NCBI GenBank assembly: GCA_964350135.1
Contig: CAYGJN010000118.1
Coordinates: 1 to 7,882 of the forward strand
Direction: 5' to 3'
DNA: 7,882 nt
Source: CAYGJN01 sp964350135
GTDB lineage: Bacteria > Bdellovibrionota > Bacteriovoracia > Bacteriovoracales > Bacteriovoracaceae
The position numbers were made by a program, and so were the translations under genes. Below are positions 1 through 6,040 of the stretch, in pieces; positions within the stretch are counted from its first letter, which is position 1, and every line of letters starts with the position of its first letter. Under the pieces are notes generated by a model that ran no database searches, had not been told where the DNA came from, and saw nothing but the letters and a program-made list of their open reading frames with translations.

Positions 1-2505
1 GTTGTTAAGAAAAAGAAAAAAGTTACTATCAAAAAAGTAATTAAAAAAACAGCTAAAGCTGAAGAGGCAAGTTCACCAGAAAAAGAATTAATTGCAAAAG
101 AAGAAGCCAAAGAAGAAGCCAAAGAAGAAGTAAAAGAAGAAGCAAAAACTGCAGCTAAACCAGAAACTAAAGCAGAGGTAAAAGCTGAAGCTGAAGATAA
201 AGGTGAGAAAAAGAAAAAGAAAGTTACCAAAAAGAAATCAGTTGTTCGTAAAAAAGCTTCTGTTTTAAAAGAAGAAAAAGAACTTAAGGCCAAAGCAAAG
301 GCTGAAGCAGCCCTTAGATCTGAAGATAAAAAAGATTACTTAGAAGAAGAAAGACCAAAGGGTTTACAAGTTGTTTATGATCCAGGAACAGGTTCAAAAG
401 CATCTGCTCCAGAAAAAGATGATAGAGGAGTAGATAAACCTAAAGATATCAACCAAGCTGTTCCTGCAGACCCTGCAAATGCTGGTAAACCACCTGCCCC
501 AGGTGAGAAGAAGAGAATGGGTGATCTTGCTCAGATGATGACAAAGGGCAAGGGGCAGAAAAAAGATATTACACAGCTTCGAGCTGATGAAGAGTTGAAA
601 TCTTATGCCGTAGGTATTGTTGGTAAGGTTAATTACACTCCAGTAGGGAAGAAGAAAGTTTATCATGGCCCTAGTGATCAAACTGAAATTACTCAGTTAA
701 AAGATGAGAAACGTTATATTAATGTTCATGGTGGTGCAACAGCTGCTGAATTGGCCAAAAAACTTAAAATTAAATTTAAAGAGATGGCCAATAAAGTTTT
801 AGATTTAAACCTTTTAATGAATTCAGATGATGATTTAGGAATGGGTCTAGTTGAAGAAATTGCAGCCCTTTATGATTATAAAGTGCGTGATGTTTCTTTT
901 AACGAAGAAGAGGCTATATCAAACTCTGAAGTGGAAAAACCTAAAAAAGATAATCTTCCTCCAAGAGCTCCTGTTATTACAATTATGGGGCATGTTGATC
1001 ATGGTAAAACAACTCTTCTAGATTATATTCGAAAAGCTAAAGTTGCTTCAGGTGAAGCAGGTGGAATCACTCAACATATTGGTGCTTATCAAGTTAACGT
1101 CCTAGATAGTACTCTGACTTTTTTAGATACCCCTGGTCACGCAGCTTTTGGGGCAATGAGACAACGTGGAGCAAATATTACAGATATGGTTGTTCTTGTT
1201 GTAGCAGCAGATGACGGTGTTATGCCCCAAACTAAAGAGTCTATTCGTTTTTGTAAAAATGCGAATGTACCTATTATTGTAGCTGTTAATAAAATGGATA
1301 AAGAAGGGGCAAACCCTGACAGAGTTAAGCAAGAGCTTATGGAGTTTGAGTTAACTCCTGAAGAGTGGGGAGGGGATACAATTTATGTACCAATCTCAGC
1401 TCTAAAAGGTGACGGAGTTGATGATCTTCTTGAGAGTATTAAACTAAATTCTGAAATGCTTGAGCTTACTGCAAGCCCTAAAGGTGCAGCTGAAGCAATT
1501 GTTATTGAGTCAAAAATGGAATCAGGGCGTGGTCCTGTATCAACAGTGCTTATTCAAAAGGGAACCTTGAAAAAAGGCGACTCAATTGTTGTAGGTGAAA
1601 CATATGGTAGAGCTAGATCCCTTATGGACCATAAAGGTGAGCTCTTGACTAAAGCAGGGCCATCTACGCCAGTTCAGATTCTTGGGCTTAACGATGCTGC
1701 AAGTCCTGGTGATGTTTTAAATGTGATCAAAAGTGAAAGAGAAGCTAAGAAAATAGTTGATAATAGAATTACTGAAAGAAAACAGCTTGAAAATGCTAGT
1801 GTTGGCGGCGGTGGAGCAACACTTTCACTCGAAGATTTCTTTGCTAGTGCTAAGAATGAAGATGACGATAAAAAGATGCTTAATCTAATTATTAGAGCAG
1901 ATGTTCAAGGTTCTTATGAAGCAATTAAGAGTAGTATTGAATGCTTAGGTAATGAAGAAGTCGCTGTAAAAGTTATCGGTGGTGGCGTTGGTGCTATTAA
2001 TGATAACGATGTAATGATGGCCGCCAGTAGTGGTGGATATATCATGGGATTTAATATGAGACCAATTACATCAGCAAGACGTGAAGCTGAAGTTAAGGGT
2101 GTAGATGTTAAAACCTATTCAGTTATTTATGAACTTATTGATGATGTAAAACTTGCTCTTGAAGGTTTACTAGATCCAGAGAGAATTGAAATCTATATCG
2201 GTCGAGCAGAAGTTAAGGAAACTTTTTCTATACCTAAGCTTGGGGTTATTGCTGGGTCTTCAGTTATTGATGGGAAAATTAAGAAAGGCTGCAATATTCG
2301 TCTTCTTCGTGAGGGCAAGATTGTATACGATGGAAAGATGTCTTCACTTAAGCGTTTTAAAGATGATGTTAAAGAAGTTGGTAATGGTCTTGAATGTGGT
2401 ATTGGACTTGAAAACTTTAACGATATTAAAAACCTTGATGTTTTTGAAGCCTATATGCTTGAAGAACGTAAGAGAAAGCTTGAGTCTCCTGAGGAAGCCC
2501 ATTAG
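1..2505 (+). CDS. infB: Translation initiation factor IF-2 (5' partial)
   Basis: IF2 is the GTPase that brings initiator fMet-tRNA to the 30S subunit and promotes 50S joining in the cytoplasm. The frame is open from base 1, so the start lies upstream; 834 residues are visible. Numbering visible residues from base 1, roughly 1-170 are a Lys/Glu/Ala-rich low-complexity linker. The IF2 N-type subdomain follows at about 240-302. The G domain carries G1 GHVDHGKT (330-337, bases 988-1011), G3 DTPGH (1126-1140), G4 NKMD (1288-1299) and G5 SALKG (1396-1410). Domain II is near 496-580, domain III near 627-690, and the fMet-tRNA-binding beta-barrel domain IV near 734-830. The stop is TAG. rbfA starts 2 bases later, so the two are probably co-transcribed and translationally coupled. 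The first in-frame ATG in the window is at 517, but the open low-complexity frame before it shows this is internal. Identification is certain; only the N-terminus is missing. Confidence 0.98.
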   Translation, partial: VVKKKKKVTIKKVIKKTAKAEEASSPEKELIAKEEAKEEAKEEVKEEAKTAAKPETKAEVKAEAEDKGEKKKKKVTKKKSVVRKKASVLKEEKELKAKAKAEAALRSEDKKDYLEEERPKGLQVVYDPGTGSKASAPEKDDRGVDKPKDINQAVPADPANAGKPPAPGEKKRMGDLAQMMTKGKGQKKDITQLRADEELKSYAVGIVGKVNYTPVGKKKVYHGPSDQTEITQLKDEKRYINVHGGATAAELAKKLKIKFKEMANKVLDLNLLMNSDDDLGMGLVEEIAALYDYKVRDVSFNEEEAISNSEVEKPKKDNLPPRAPVITIMGHVDHGKTTLLDYIRKAKVASGEAGGITQHIGAYQVNVLDSTLTFLDTPGHAAFGAMRQRGANITDMVVLVVAADDGVMPQTKESIRFCKNANVPIIVAVNKMDKEGANPDRVKQELMEFELTPEEWGGDTIYVPISALKGDGVDDLLESIKLNSEMLELTASPKGAAEAIVIESKMESGRGPVSTVLIQKGTLKKGDSIVVGETYGRARSLMDHKGELLTKAGPSTPVQILGLNDAASPGDVLNVIKSEREAKKIVDNRITERKQLENASVGGGGATLSLEDFFASAKNEDDDKKMLNLIIRADVQGSYEAIKSSIECLGNEEVAVKVIGGGVGAINDNDVMMAASSGGYIMGFNMRPITSARREAEVKGVDVKTYSVIYELIDDVKLALEGLLDPERIEIYIGRAEVKETFSIPKLGVIAGSSVIDGKIKKGCNIRLLREGKIVYDGKMSSLKRFKDDVKEVGNGLECGIGLENFNDIKNLDVFEAYMLEERKRKLESPEEAH
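97..144 (+). repeat. Tandem 12-bp repeat encoding KEEA units in IF2
   Basis: Four head-to-tail 12-base units (97-108, 109-120, 121-132, 133-144) encode KEEA, KEEA, KEEV and KEEA inside the charged N-terminal linker of IF2. The first two units are identical (aaagaagaagcc); the others differ only in the last codon. The run probably forms a charged helix or flexible spacer. Such in-frame repeats can change copy number by slippage without breaking the frame. I see no regulatory role. Confidence 0.85.
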
Positions 2506-2507
2506 TA

Positions 2508-2864
2508 GTGAGATCATCAGGATATAAAAAAGACAAGTTACAAGAAAAAATTCTTAATGATCTTAATTCTTTTCTACGTTTTTCTGTAGATGATCCAAGG
2601 CTTAGCTTTGTAAGTATTACAAGAGTTCAGCTAACTGATGATTATTCTCGTGCTGAAGTTTATTGGGATACATTTTCAGAAGAAAAAAAAGAACAAGCAA
2701 GCAAGGCTATTCAAAGTGTTAAGGGAAAACTTCGCTCTCAACTAGCAAAAGTTTTAAAGATTAGAGCAGTACCTGAACTTGTTTTCAAATACGATAGTCA
2801 ATATGAGTCTGAGTTAAAAATCACCAAACTCTTAAGTGGTGAAGACTATGAGTCACAAGACTAA
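2508..2864 (+). CDS. rbfA: 30S ribosome-binding factor A
   Basis: RbfA is a small KH-type protein that binds the immature 30S subunit and helps 16S rRNA 5'-end maturation and cold adaptation. The 118-residue length is typical. The family pattern is visible: DPRLSFVSITRVQLTDDYSRA (Asp29-Pro30-Arg31-Leu32 onward) for the first KH strand region, and RAVPELVFKYD toward the C-terminus, matching the family's R-x-P-E-L-x-F. The start is GTG at 2508, two bases after the infB stop. A GAGGA at 2491-2495 inside the infB end gives a Shine-Dalgarno with a somewhat long 12-base spacing, so coupling to infB translation is likely. The 3' end overlaps truB. Product assignment is secure; the GTG start is the only good choice because the homologous region begins within about 10 residues of it. 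Confidence 0.96.
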   Translation: MRSSGYKKDKLQEKILNDLNSFLRFSVDDPRLSFVSITRVQLTDDYSRAEVYWDTFSEEKKEQASKAIQSVKGKLRSQLAKVLKIRAVPELVFKYDSQYESELKITKLLSGEDYESQD

Positions 2865-3810
2865 TTTGTTCCCGCCGTGGATAATTAATATTTATAAGCC
2901 CCAAGAAAAAACATCTTACGATGTTATAAGGCATTTCAAAAAACATTTACCTAAAAAGCAAAAAGTTGGACATTTTGGTACACTTGATCCTTTTGCAACT
3001 GGTGTACTTTTAATGGCAGGATCAGGTGGTCAGCGTTTAGCTGATTATGTTCATGAATGGTTTCCCAAAACTTATAAGGCCAAAGGTTTTCTTGGGCAAA
3101 AAACGATTACCGGAGACTTAACTGTAAGTGAAGTTTGGAAAGAAAATCCTGAAACTCTTCAAAATATTTTAAAAAACTCTTCATCATTCGAAGGACTTTG
3201 GAAGCAGAAATTCTTAGGAGAGTATTGGCAAGTTCCTCCTATCTTTTCCGCTACTAAACATGAAGGACGTCCCCTTCATGAATGGGCCAGGGAAGGAGTT
3301 GCTATCAAAAAAGATCCGGTATTGAGAACTCTTTATGATTTTAAAGTTTTAAGTATCCAAGATCATATTATTGAATTTGAAGTAAAAGCTAGTAGTGGTA
3401 CATATATTCGCACTCTCTTTGAAGATATGGCCAAGATTGTAGGTACAGAGGGTGTTCTTGAAAGCCTTGAGAGAGTGGCCATTGGCCCATTTCAAAGTGT
3501 TGACGCCTTAACAGTAGATCATTGGCCCCAGGCTCCAATTGATCCATTAGAGTTGGGGTCCAGGATTGATCAGGTTCTGGTGCTGAATCAATTTATATTG
3601 TCCCAAGAAGGACTTAGGCCCTATATTAATGGAAATCCTGTACTGATTGACTCAGGTTCTCATATTTCTTCTTTAAAGACCGAAAAACAAGCTCCTGTGG
3701 AGAAATTGGCCTGGGTTTTAGATGAATTTAATAGGCTTTTAGGACTTGGAGAAATTGTTGATAATAGTTTGAAGCCAATTATTAACTTTCCACTTATTTC
3801 AACTCCTTAG
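2848..3810 (+). CDS. truB: tRNA pseudouridine(55) synthase TruB
   Basis: TruB isomerises uridine 55 in the T-loop of tRNAs to pseudouridine. From the ATG at 2848 the protein has 320 residues, near the usual size for bacterial TruB. Visible features are the catalytic GTLDPFATG loop with nucleophile Asp47 (2986-2988), Tyr76 in KTYKAKG, the substrate-loop segment QVPPIFSATKHEGRPLHEWAREG, and SGTYIRTL with Tyr186 and Arg188. These correspond to E. coli Asp48, Tyr76, Tyr179 and Arg181. The C-terminal tail after about residue 240 is less conserved and ends without a recognisable extra domain. I prefer ATG 2848 over in-frame GTGs at 2836 and 2839. It has a GGTGA at 2838-2842 five bases upstream, and the alternatives have no Shine-Dalgarno. 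The start overlaps rbfA by 17 bases, so the two are one transcriptional unit. Confidence 0.96.
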   Translation: MSHKTNLFPPWIINIYKPQEKTSYDVIRHFKKHLPKKQKVGHFGTLDPFATGVLLMAGSGGQRLADYVHEWFPKTYKAKGFLGQKTITGDLTVSEVWKENPETLQNILKNSSSFEGLWKQKFLGEYWQVPPIFSATKHEGRPLHEWAREGVAIKKDPVLRTLYDFKVLSIQDHIIEFEVKASSGTYIRTLFEDMAKIVGTEGVLESLERVAIGPFQSVDALTVDHWPQAPIDPLELGSRIDQVLVLNQFILSQEGLRPYINGNPVLIDSGSHISSLKTEKQAPVEKLAWVLDEFNRLLGLGEIVDNSLKPIINFPLISTP

Positions 3811-3822
3811 GAGCGAAATTCC

Positions 3823-3851
3823 TTAATTTTAGACAGGCTTTAAGTTATAAT
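3823..3851 (+). promoter_or_regulatory. Putative sigma-70 promoter of the ferredoxin gene
   Basis: The 76-base gap between truB and the next gene contains a perfect TATAAT at 3846-3851. A weak TTAATT (3823-3828, three of six matches to TTGACA) lies 17 bases upstream. Transcription would start near 3858, leaving a leader of roughly 29 bases that contains a strong AGAGGAGA Shine-Dalgarno (3873-3880) before GTG 3887. The -10 box sits in the loop of a 5-bp inverted repeat, GGCTT (3836-3840) and AAGCC (3852-3856), which could be a small operator or chance. The -10 is convincing; the -35 is not. Confidence 0.5.
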
Positions 3852-3886
3852 AAGCCATATTGAAACTTAGTTAGAGGAGATAAAAA

Positions 3887-4747
3887 GTGAGTACAACAAA
3901 TTTGGCACTCATTATTGCTGCACTTATGGTTGTTGGCCTTTTAGGAGGACTTGCAGCTCTTAGTTTAATTATTGGAGCAGTAGAAAGATATTTTGGAAAA
4001 CCAAAGCTTACAATTTTAAAATCATTAAAGGGTAAAACTGGTTTTGCTTTTGATTTTACTTGGAATGAAGCTAAAGAGCCTGCCAAGTACGAACTTGTAA
4101 AGCTTAAGCTTTTTAATCCATTTGGTGATCCAGCTCAGTTAGAGATTGCTCGCTCGTTTGATCCAATAGATGAATCGTTTGCAAAAGATCTTGATTTAGG
4201 ACCAGAGTTTAGAGAATTTATGGGAGCTAAGGGATTTGATAAAGCTCAAGTAGAAATTGAGTTAGTTTCAAAAGATGGTGTTAGTTACCTTAGTCAAATG
4301 AGAGGAACGAATTTTTTAAAACTTATTGAAAATGCAAAACTTTCAATCGCTGATATTGAGTTTGAAAAAGATGAACAAGCACCGACCGGTCCAAATACAA
4401 AAGCTTTTGGAGTTATTCCAAGAGATAATATTGCTGATACTGTTCCGGGAAAAGGTCCAGTAGTTGCAGTTCCCACAAACCCAGCATTTGCTCAGTTCTT
4501 TGGAAGTCCTAGTGAGGGTGGCGGAGCGAGTAGTGGTGAAACTCAAGAGAACTTTGCTGTAAGTAAAGTTTGGATTATTGATGGTTGTATTATTTGCAAT
4601 GCTTGTGAAGATATTTATCCTGAAGTCTTTGATGTACAAGCTGATACTTGTTATATCCGCCCAGAGTATCCAAAAGATGATGGTTTAAAGGTACAAGAAG
4701 CTGCTGAAGCTTGCCCAGTAGAAGTTATTAAGTATGATGTTGCTTAA
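3887..4747 (+). CDS. Membrane-anchored single-cluster ferredoxin-like protein
   Basis: A 286-residue protein of three parts. Residues about 6-30 are one hydrophobic helix, followed by Arg/Lys (VERYFGKPK), which by the positive-inside rule puts the rest in the cytoplasm. Residues about 35-220 are a domain I do not recognise, with alternating strand-like segments and a Pro/Gly-rich stretch, then a Gly/Ser linker (about 210-220). Residues about 226-286 are a ferredoxin of the single [4Fe-4S] type: Cys234, Cys237 and Cys240 as CIICNAC, then YPEVFDV, and a distal Cys276 in EACPVEVIKY. These four are the expected cluster ligands. The usual fourth Cys of CxxCxxCxxxCP is Tyr244, and an extra Cys255 follows. 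The role is presumably electron transfer at the inner membrane; the partner is unknown and no oxidoreductase gene is adjacent. The GTG start has a strong AGAGGAGA at 3873-3880, and the gene appears to have its own promoter. Confidence 0.85.
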   Translation: MSTTNLALIIAALMVVGLLGGLAALSLIIGAVERYFGKPKLTILKSLKGKTGFAFDFTWNEAKEPAKYELVKLKLFNPFGDPAQLEIARSFDPIDESFAKDLDLGPEFREFMGAKGFDKAQVEIELVSKDGVSYLSQMRGTNFLKLIENAKLSIADIEFEKDEQAPTGPNTKAFGVIPRDNIADTVPGKGPVVAVPTNPAFAQFFGSPSEGGGASSGETQENFAVSKVWIIDGCIICNACEDIYPEVFDVQADTCYIRPEYPKDDGLKVQEAAEACPVEVIKYDVA

Positions 4748-4758
4748 TTAAGCTCAAG

Positions 4759-5448
4759 TTAACTAGAAAGGTATTTTGTCAGTATTTCGTTTGCTAATAA
4801 AAACTTAAGGCTCTGCTCATTTTCTTGCCAGATTTCTTTTAATGTTTTTTCACTTGCCCTCAAGGTTGGACATTCAAATGTTACAACAGGGCAATTATAT
4901 TTTTCAGGGGCAAAATGCCCAAGGGATCCAGGTGTTGGTTTACCAATATTTTCTACAACTTCATAATTATTATAATTAGCTAAAAAATCACATATTTCTT
5001 TTGCTTCACCATCATAATTTAAAAATGGCTTCCATGAGTGAAAACTTAAAATAAGTCCTGGTTGAAATTTTTTAAACAAATCACAAAGAAAAATGTTTTC
5101 TGGCTCACTTAACGGATTTGGCCCTGGGTTATATTTTTTATCTTTAAAATCAGGGCTCCAACTAGGAGACTCAAGATTGCGATTGAGGTCAACTTCATGA
5201 GCGTTCACTCTTGTGCGAGCACGAAGTCCATCTGGATTTAAAGTAGGAATAATAATAATAGGGAGATCAATTCCTTGTGTTTCTTTAAGCCATTTAAACA
5301 GCTCTGAAAGAACATAGACCCCTTCTACTTCATCTCCATGAACACCAGCAATAAGGAAAAGATACTTTTCTGATTTCTTATGAGTTTGATAGGCCTTAAT
5401 TTCCTGGCCCTCTACACTTAGTCCTGATCTTAATTCTTTGAATTCCAT
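4759..5448 (-). CDS. M14-family zinc carboxypeptidase, MpaA-like murein peptide amidase
   Basis: A 229-residue metallopeptidase of the M14 carboxypeptidase fold. The zinc ligands are His37 and Glu40 (GVHGDEVEG) and His137 (SFHSW). The substrate-carboxylate binding pair is Asn89-Arg90 in VDLNRN, and the catalytic Glu192 lies in VTFECPT. NPDG (71-74) and GPNPLSEPE (109-117) are also typical. The size and the HGDE/NPDG/DLNRN/EPE pattern fit murein tripeptide amidase MpaA, which cleaves the gamma-D-Glu-meso-DAP bond of recycled peptidoglycan peptides. Succinylglutamate desuccinylase-like or other M14 relatives cannot be excluded. No signal peptide is visible, so it is probably cytoplasmic, consistent with peptide recycling. 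It starts 3 bases after the upstream pterin gene's stop and has no clear Shine-Dalgarno, suggesting translational coupling. Its end faces the ferredoxin gene 11 bases away. Confidence 0.85.
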   Translation of the reverse strand: MEFKELRSGLSVEGQEIKAYQTHKKSEKYLFLIAGVHGDEVEGVYVLSELFKWLKETQGIDLPIIIIPTLNPDGLRARTRVNAHEVDLNRNLESPSWSPDFKDKKYNPGPNPLSEPENIFLCDLFKKFQPGLILSFHSWKPFLNYDGEAKEICDFLANYNNYEVVENIGKPTPGSLGHFAPEKYNCPVVTFECPTLRASEKTLKEIWQENEQSLKFLLANEILTKYLSS

Positions 5449-5451
5449 AAG

Positions 5452-5928
5452 CTAATTTGAAAACACAGCGGATTGTCCTGGAGTTTCTTCCACTTCAACT
5501 GAAAAATCTTCAAAGCTGTAGTTATATTCTTTTTTAACGGCCTGTTGTAATTTTTCAAAAATATAGGCGGCTATAACTTCAACACTTGAGTTATCAATTT
5601 CTAGTGGGAGAACATCATCGGAAGGAATGCTGAATCGTCCTTGCTGGGTTATAATATCTGTATTTTCTTGATTCTTAACAATTTCAATTAATTTGTTTTT
5701 TGCAGGAATGATAAGCTTGTGGTCCAGTGAATCACAAATACGTCTTACAATTGGTTTAATATGGCAGAAGTCAAAAACAACATCTCCAGTGAGAGTTGGA
5801 GATGATCCACTAATTTTGACTCTATAATTATGTCCATGAAGAGGTTCTCTACTACCATCAGAAAAAATCATGAAATGAGCAGCCGAAAAATTAAAATATT
5901 CTTTGTATACGCGTATGGAGTATTTCAT
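5452..5928 (-). CDS. 6-pyruvoyl-tetrahydropterin synthase family protein, PTPS-III-like
   Basis: A 158-residue member of the COG0720 family (PTPS/QueD). Zinc ligands are His18 (FSAAHF) and His31 and His33 (LHGHNY). The Asp69-His70 pair in SLDHKLI and Glu148 in EETPGQSAVF match the catalytic Asp/His and the pterin-anchoring Glu. The catalytic Cys expected four residues before the HGH (CxxxHGH, as in QueD Cys27) is Arg27 here. A Glu28 gives ExxHGH, the pattern reported for PTPS-III proteins that make 6-hydroxymethylpterin from dihydroneopterin and replace FolB in folate synthesis. So a folate role is likelier than queuosine or tetrahydrobiopterin synthesis; automated annotation may still say QueD. 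The ATG at 5928 is preceded in frame by a nearby stop (TGA two codons upstream) and has no Shine-Dalgarno, so the mRNA may be nearly leaderless. It forms a two-gene unit with the downstream M14 peptidase. Confidence 0.9.
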   Translation of the reverse strand: MKYSIRVYKEYFNFSAAHFMIFSDGSREPLHGHNYRVKISGSSPTLTGDVVFDFCHIKPIVRRICDSLDHKLIIPAKNKLIEIVKNQENTDIITQQGRFSIPSDDVLPLEIDNSSVEVIAAYIFEKLQQAVKKEYNYSFEDFSVEVEETPGQSAVFSN

Positions 5929-5938
5929 AAGTCAGTAG

Positions 5939-5967
5939 AATATGGTGAATTTTGGGCCTTCTGTCTA
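5939..5967 (-). promoter_or_regulatory. Putative promoter for the pterin-enzyme/peptidase unit
   Basis: Read on the - strand, TAGACA (5967-5962, five of six matches to TTGACA) is followed after 17 bases by CATATT (5944-5939, four of six to TATAAT). Transcription would begin around 5932, only a few bases before the ATG at 5928. That agrees with the absence of a Shine-Dalgarno before this gene. A 19-base-spaced alternative -10 (TATTCT) is also present. This is a prediction from motif matches alone. Confidence 0.35.
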
Positions 5968-5990
5968 GTAAAAAGGAGGCCATAGGGCCC
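5954..5990 (+). promoter_or_regulatory. tyrS leader: Shine-Dalgarno with competing stem pairings
   Basis: A perfect AAGGAGG lies at 5973-5979. It can be buried in an 8-bp stem, 5955-5962 with 5974-5981 (GGCCTTCT with AGGAGGCC, one G-U pair, 11-base loop). The same left arm can instead pair further down, 5954-5960 with 5984-5990 (GGGCCTT with AGGGCCC, one G-U pair), which leaves the Shine-Dalgarno unpaired in the loop. A small GGCC-ATAG-GGCC hairpin (5978-5989) is a third option. The pairings exclude one another, as in translational switches. No known riboswitch or T-box consensus is visible. A weak -10-like TAGAAT (5936-5941) without a good -35 would start the transcript just upstream. Confidence 0.4.
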
Positions 5991-6006
5991 TAATTATGCT
6001 ACAACA

Positions 6007-6024
6007 AATGCATTGTTATGCATT
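6007..6024 (+). repeat. Perfect 7-bp inverted repeat just upstream of tyrS
   Basis: AATGCAT (6007-6013), a 4-base TGTT loop and ATGCATT (6018-6024) form a perfect hairpin ending 16 bases before the preferred tyrS start at 6041. It lies within the stretch that would be coding if translation began at 5996. In RNA it may affect which ATG is used; in DNA it could be a dyad operator. AT-rich palindromes also occur by chance, so function is unproven. Confidence 0.45.
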
Positions 6025-6040
6025 GCAATTCGGAATACTC

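Noticed and set aside
1123..1332. Open frames on the opposite strand or other frames inside infB, the ferredoxin gene and tyrS (also near 394-681, 2186-2527, 3871-4086, 4294-4639, 6668-6865)
   Set aside because: All lie fully or mostly inside well-supported genes, show no family motifs, and have compositions expected from antisense or shifted reading.
2836..2847. Upstream GTG starts for truB
   Set aside because: GTG 2836 and 2839 are in frame but have no Shine-Dalgarno, whereas ATG 2848 has GGTGA five bases upstream and aligns with E. coli residue numbering.
3804..3830. Intrinsic terminator after truB
   Set aside because: AGGA (3809-3812) and TCCT (3820-3823) followed by TAATTTT give only a 4-bp core stem with a bulge, too weak to call.
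3836..3856. GGCTT/AAGCC hairpin as a regulatory RNA structure
   Set aside because: The stem is only 5 bp with an 11-base loop and brackets the -10 box, so it would lie mostly outside the transcript; at best a weak operator, noted with the promoter.
4742..4753. Perfect 12-base palindrome GCTTAATTAAGC between the convergent gene ends
   Set aside because: A perfect palindrome without a loop cannot form a useful terminator hairpin, it lacks a T-run, and AT-rich palindromes are common here.
5929..6040. T-box riboswitch or leader-peptide attenuator for tyrS
   Set aside because: There is no T-box AGGGTGG-type sequence or terminator/antiterminator pair. The short in-frame leader has only one Tyr codon, so neither known mechanism is supported.
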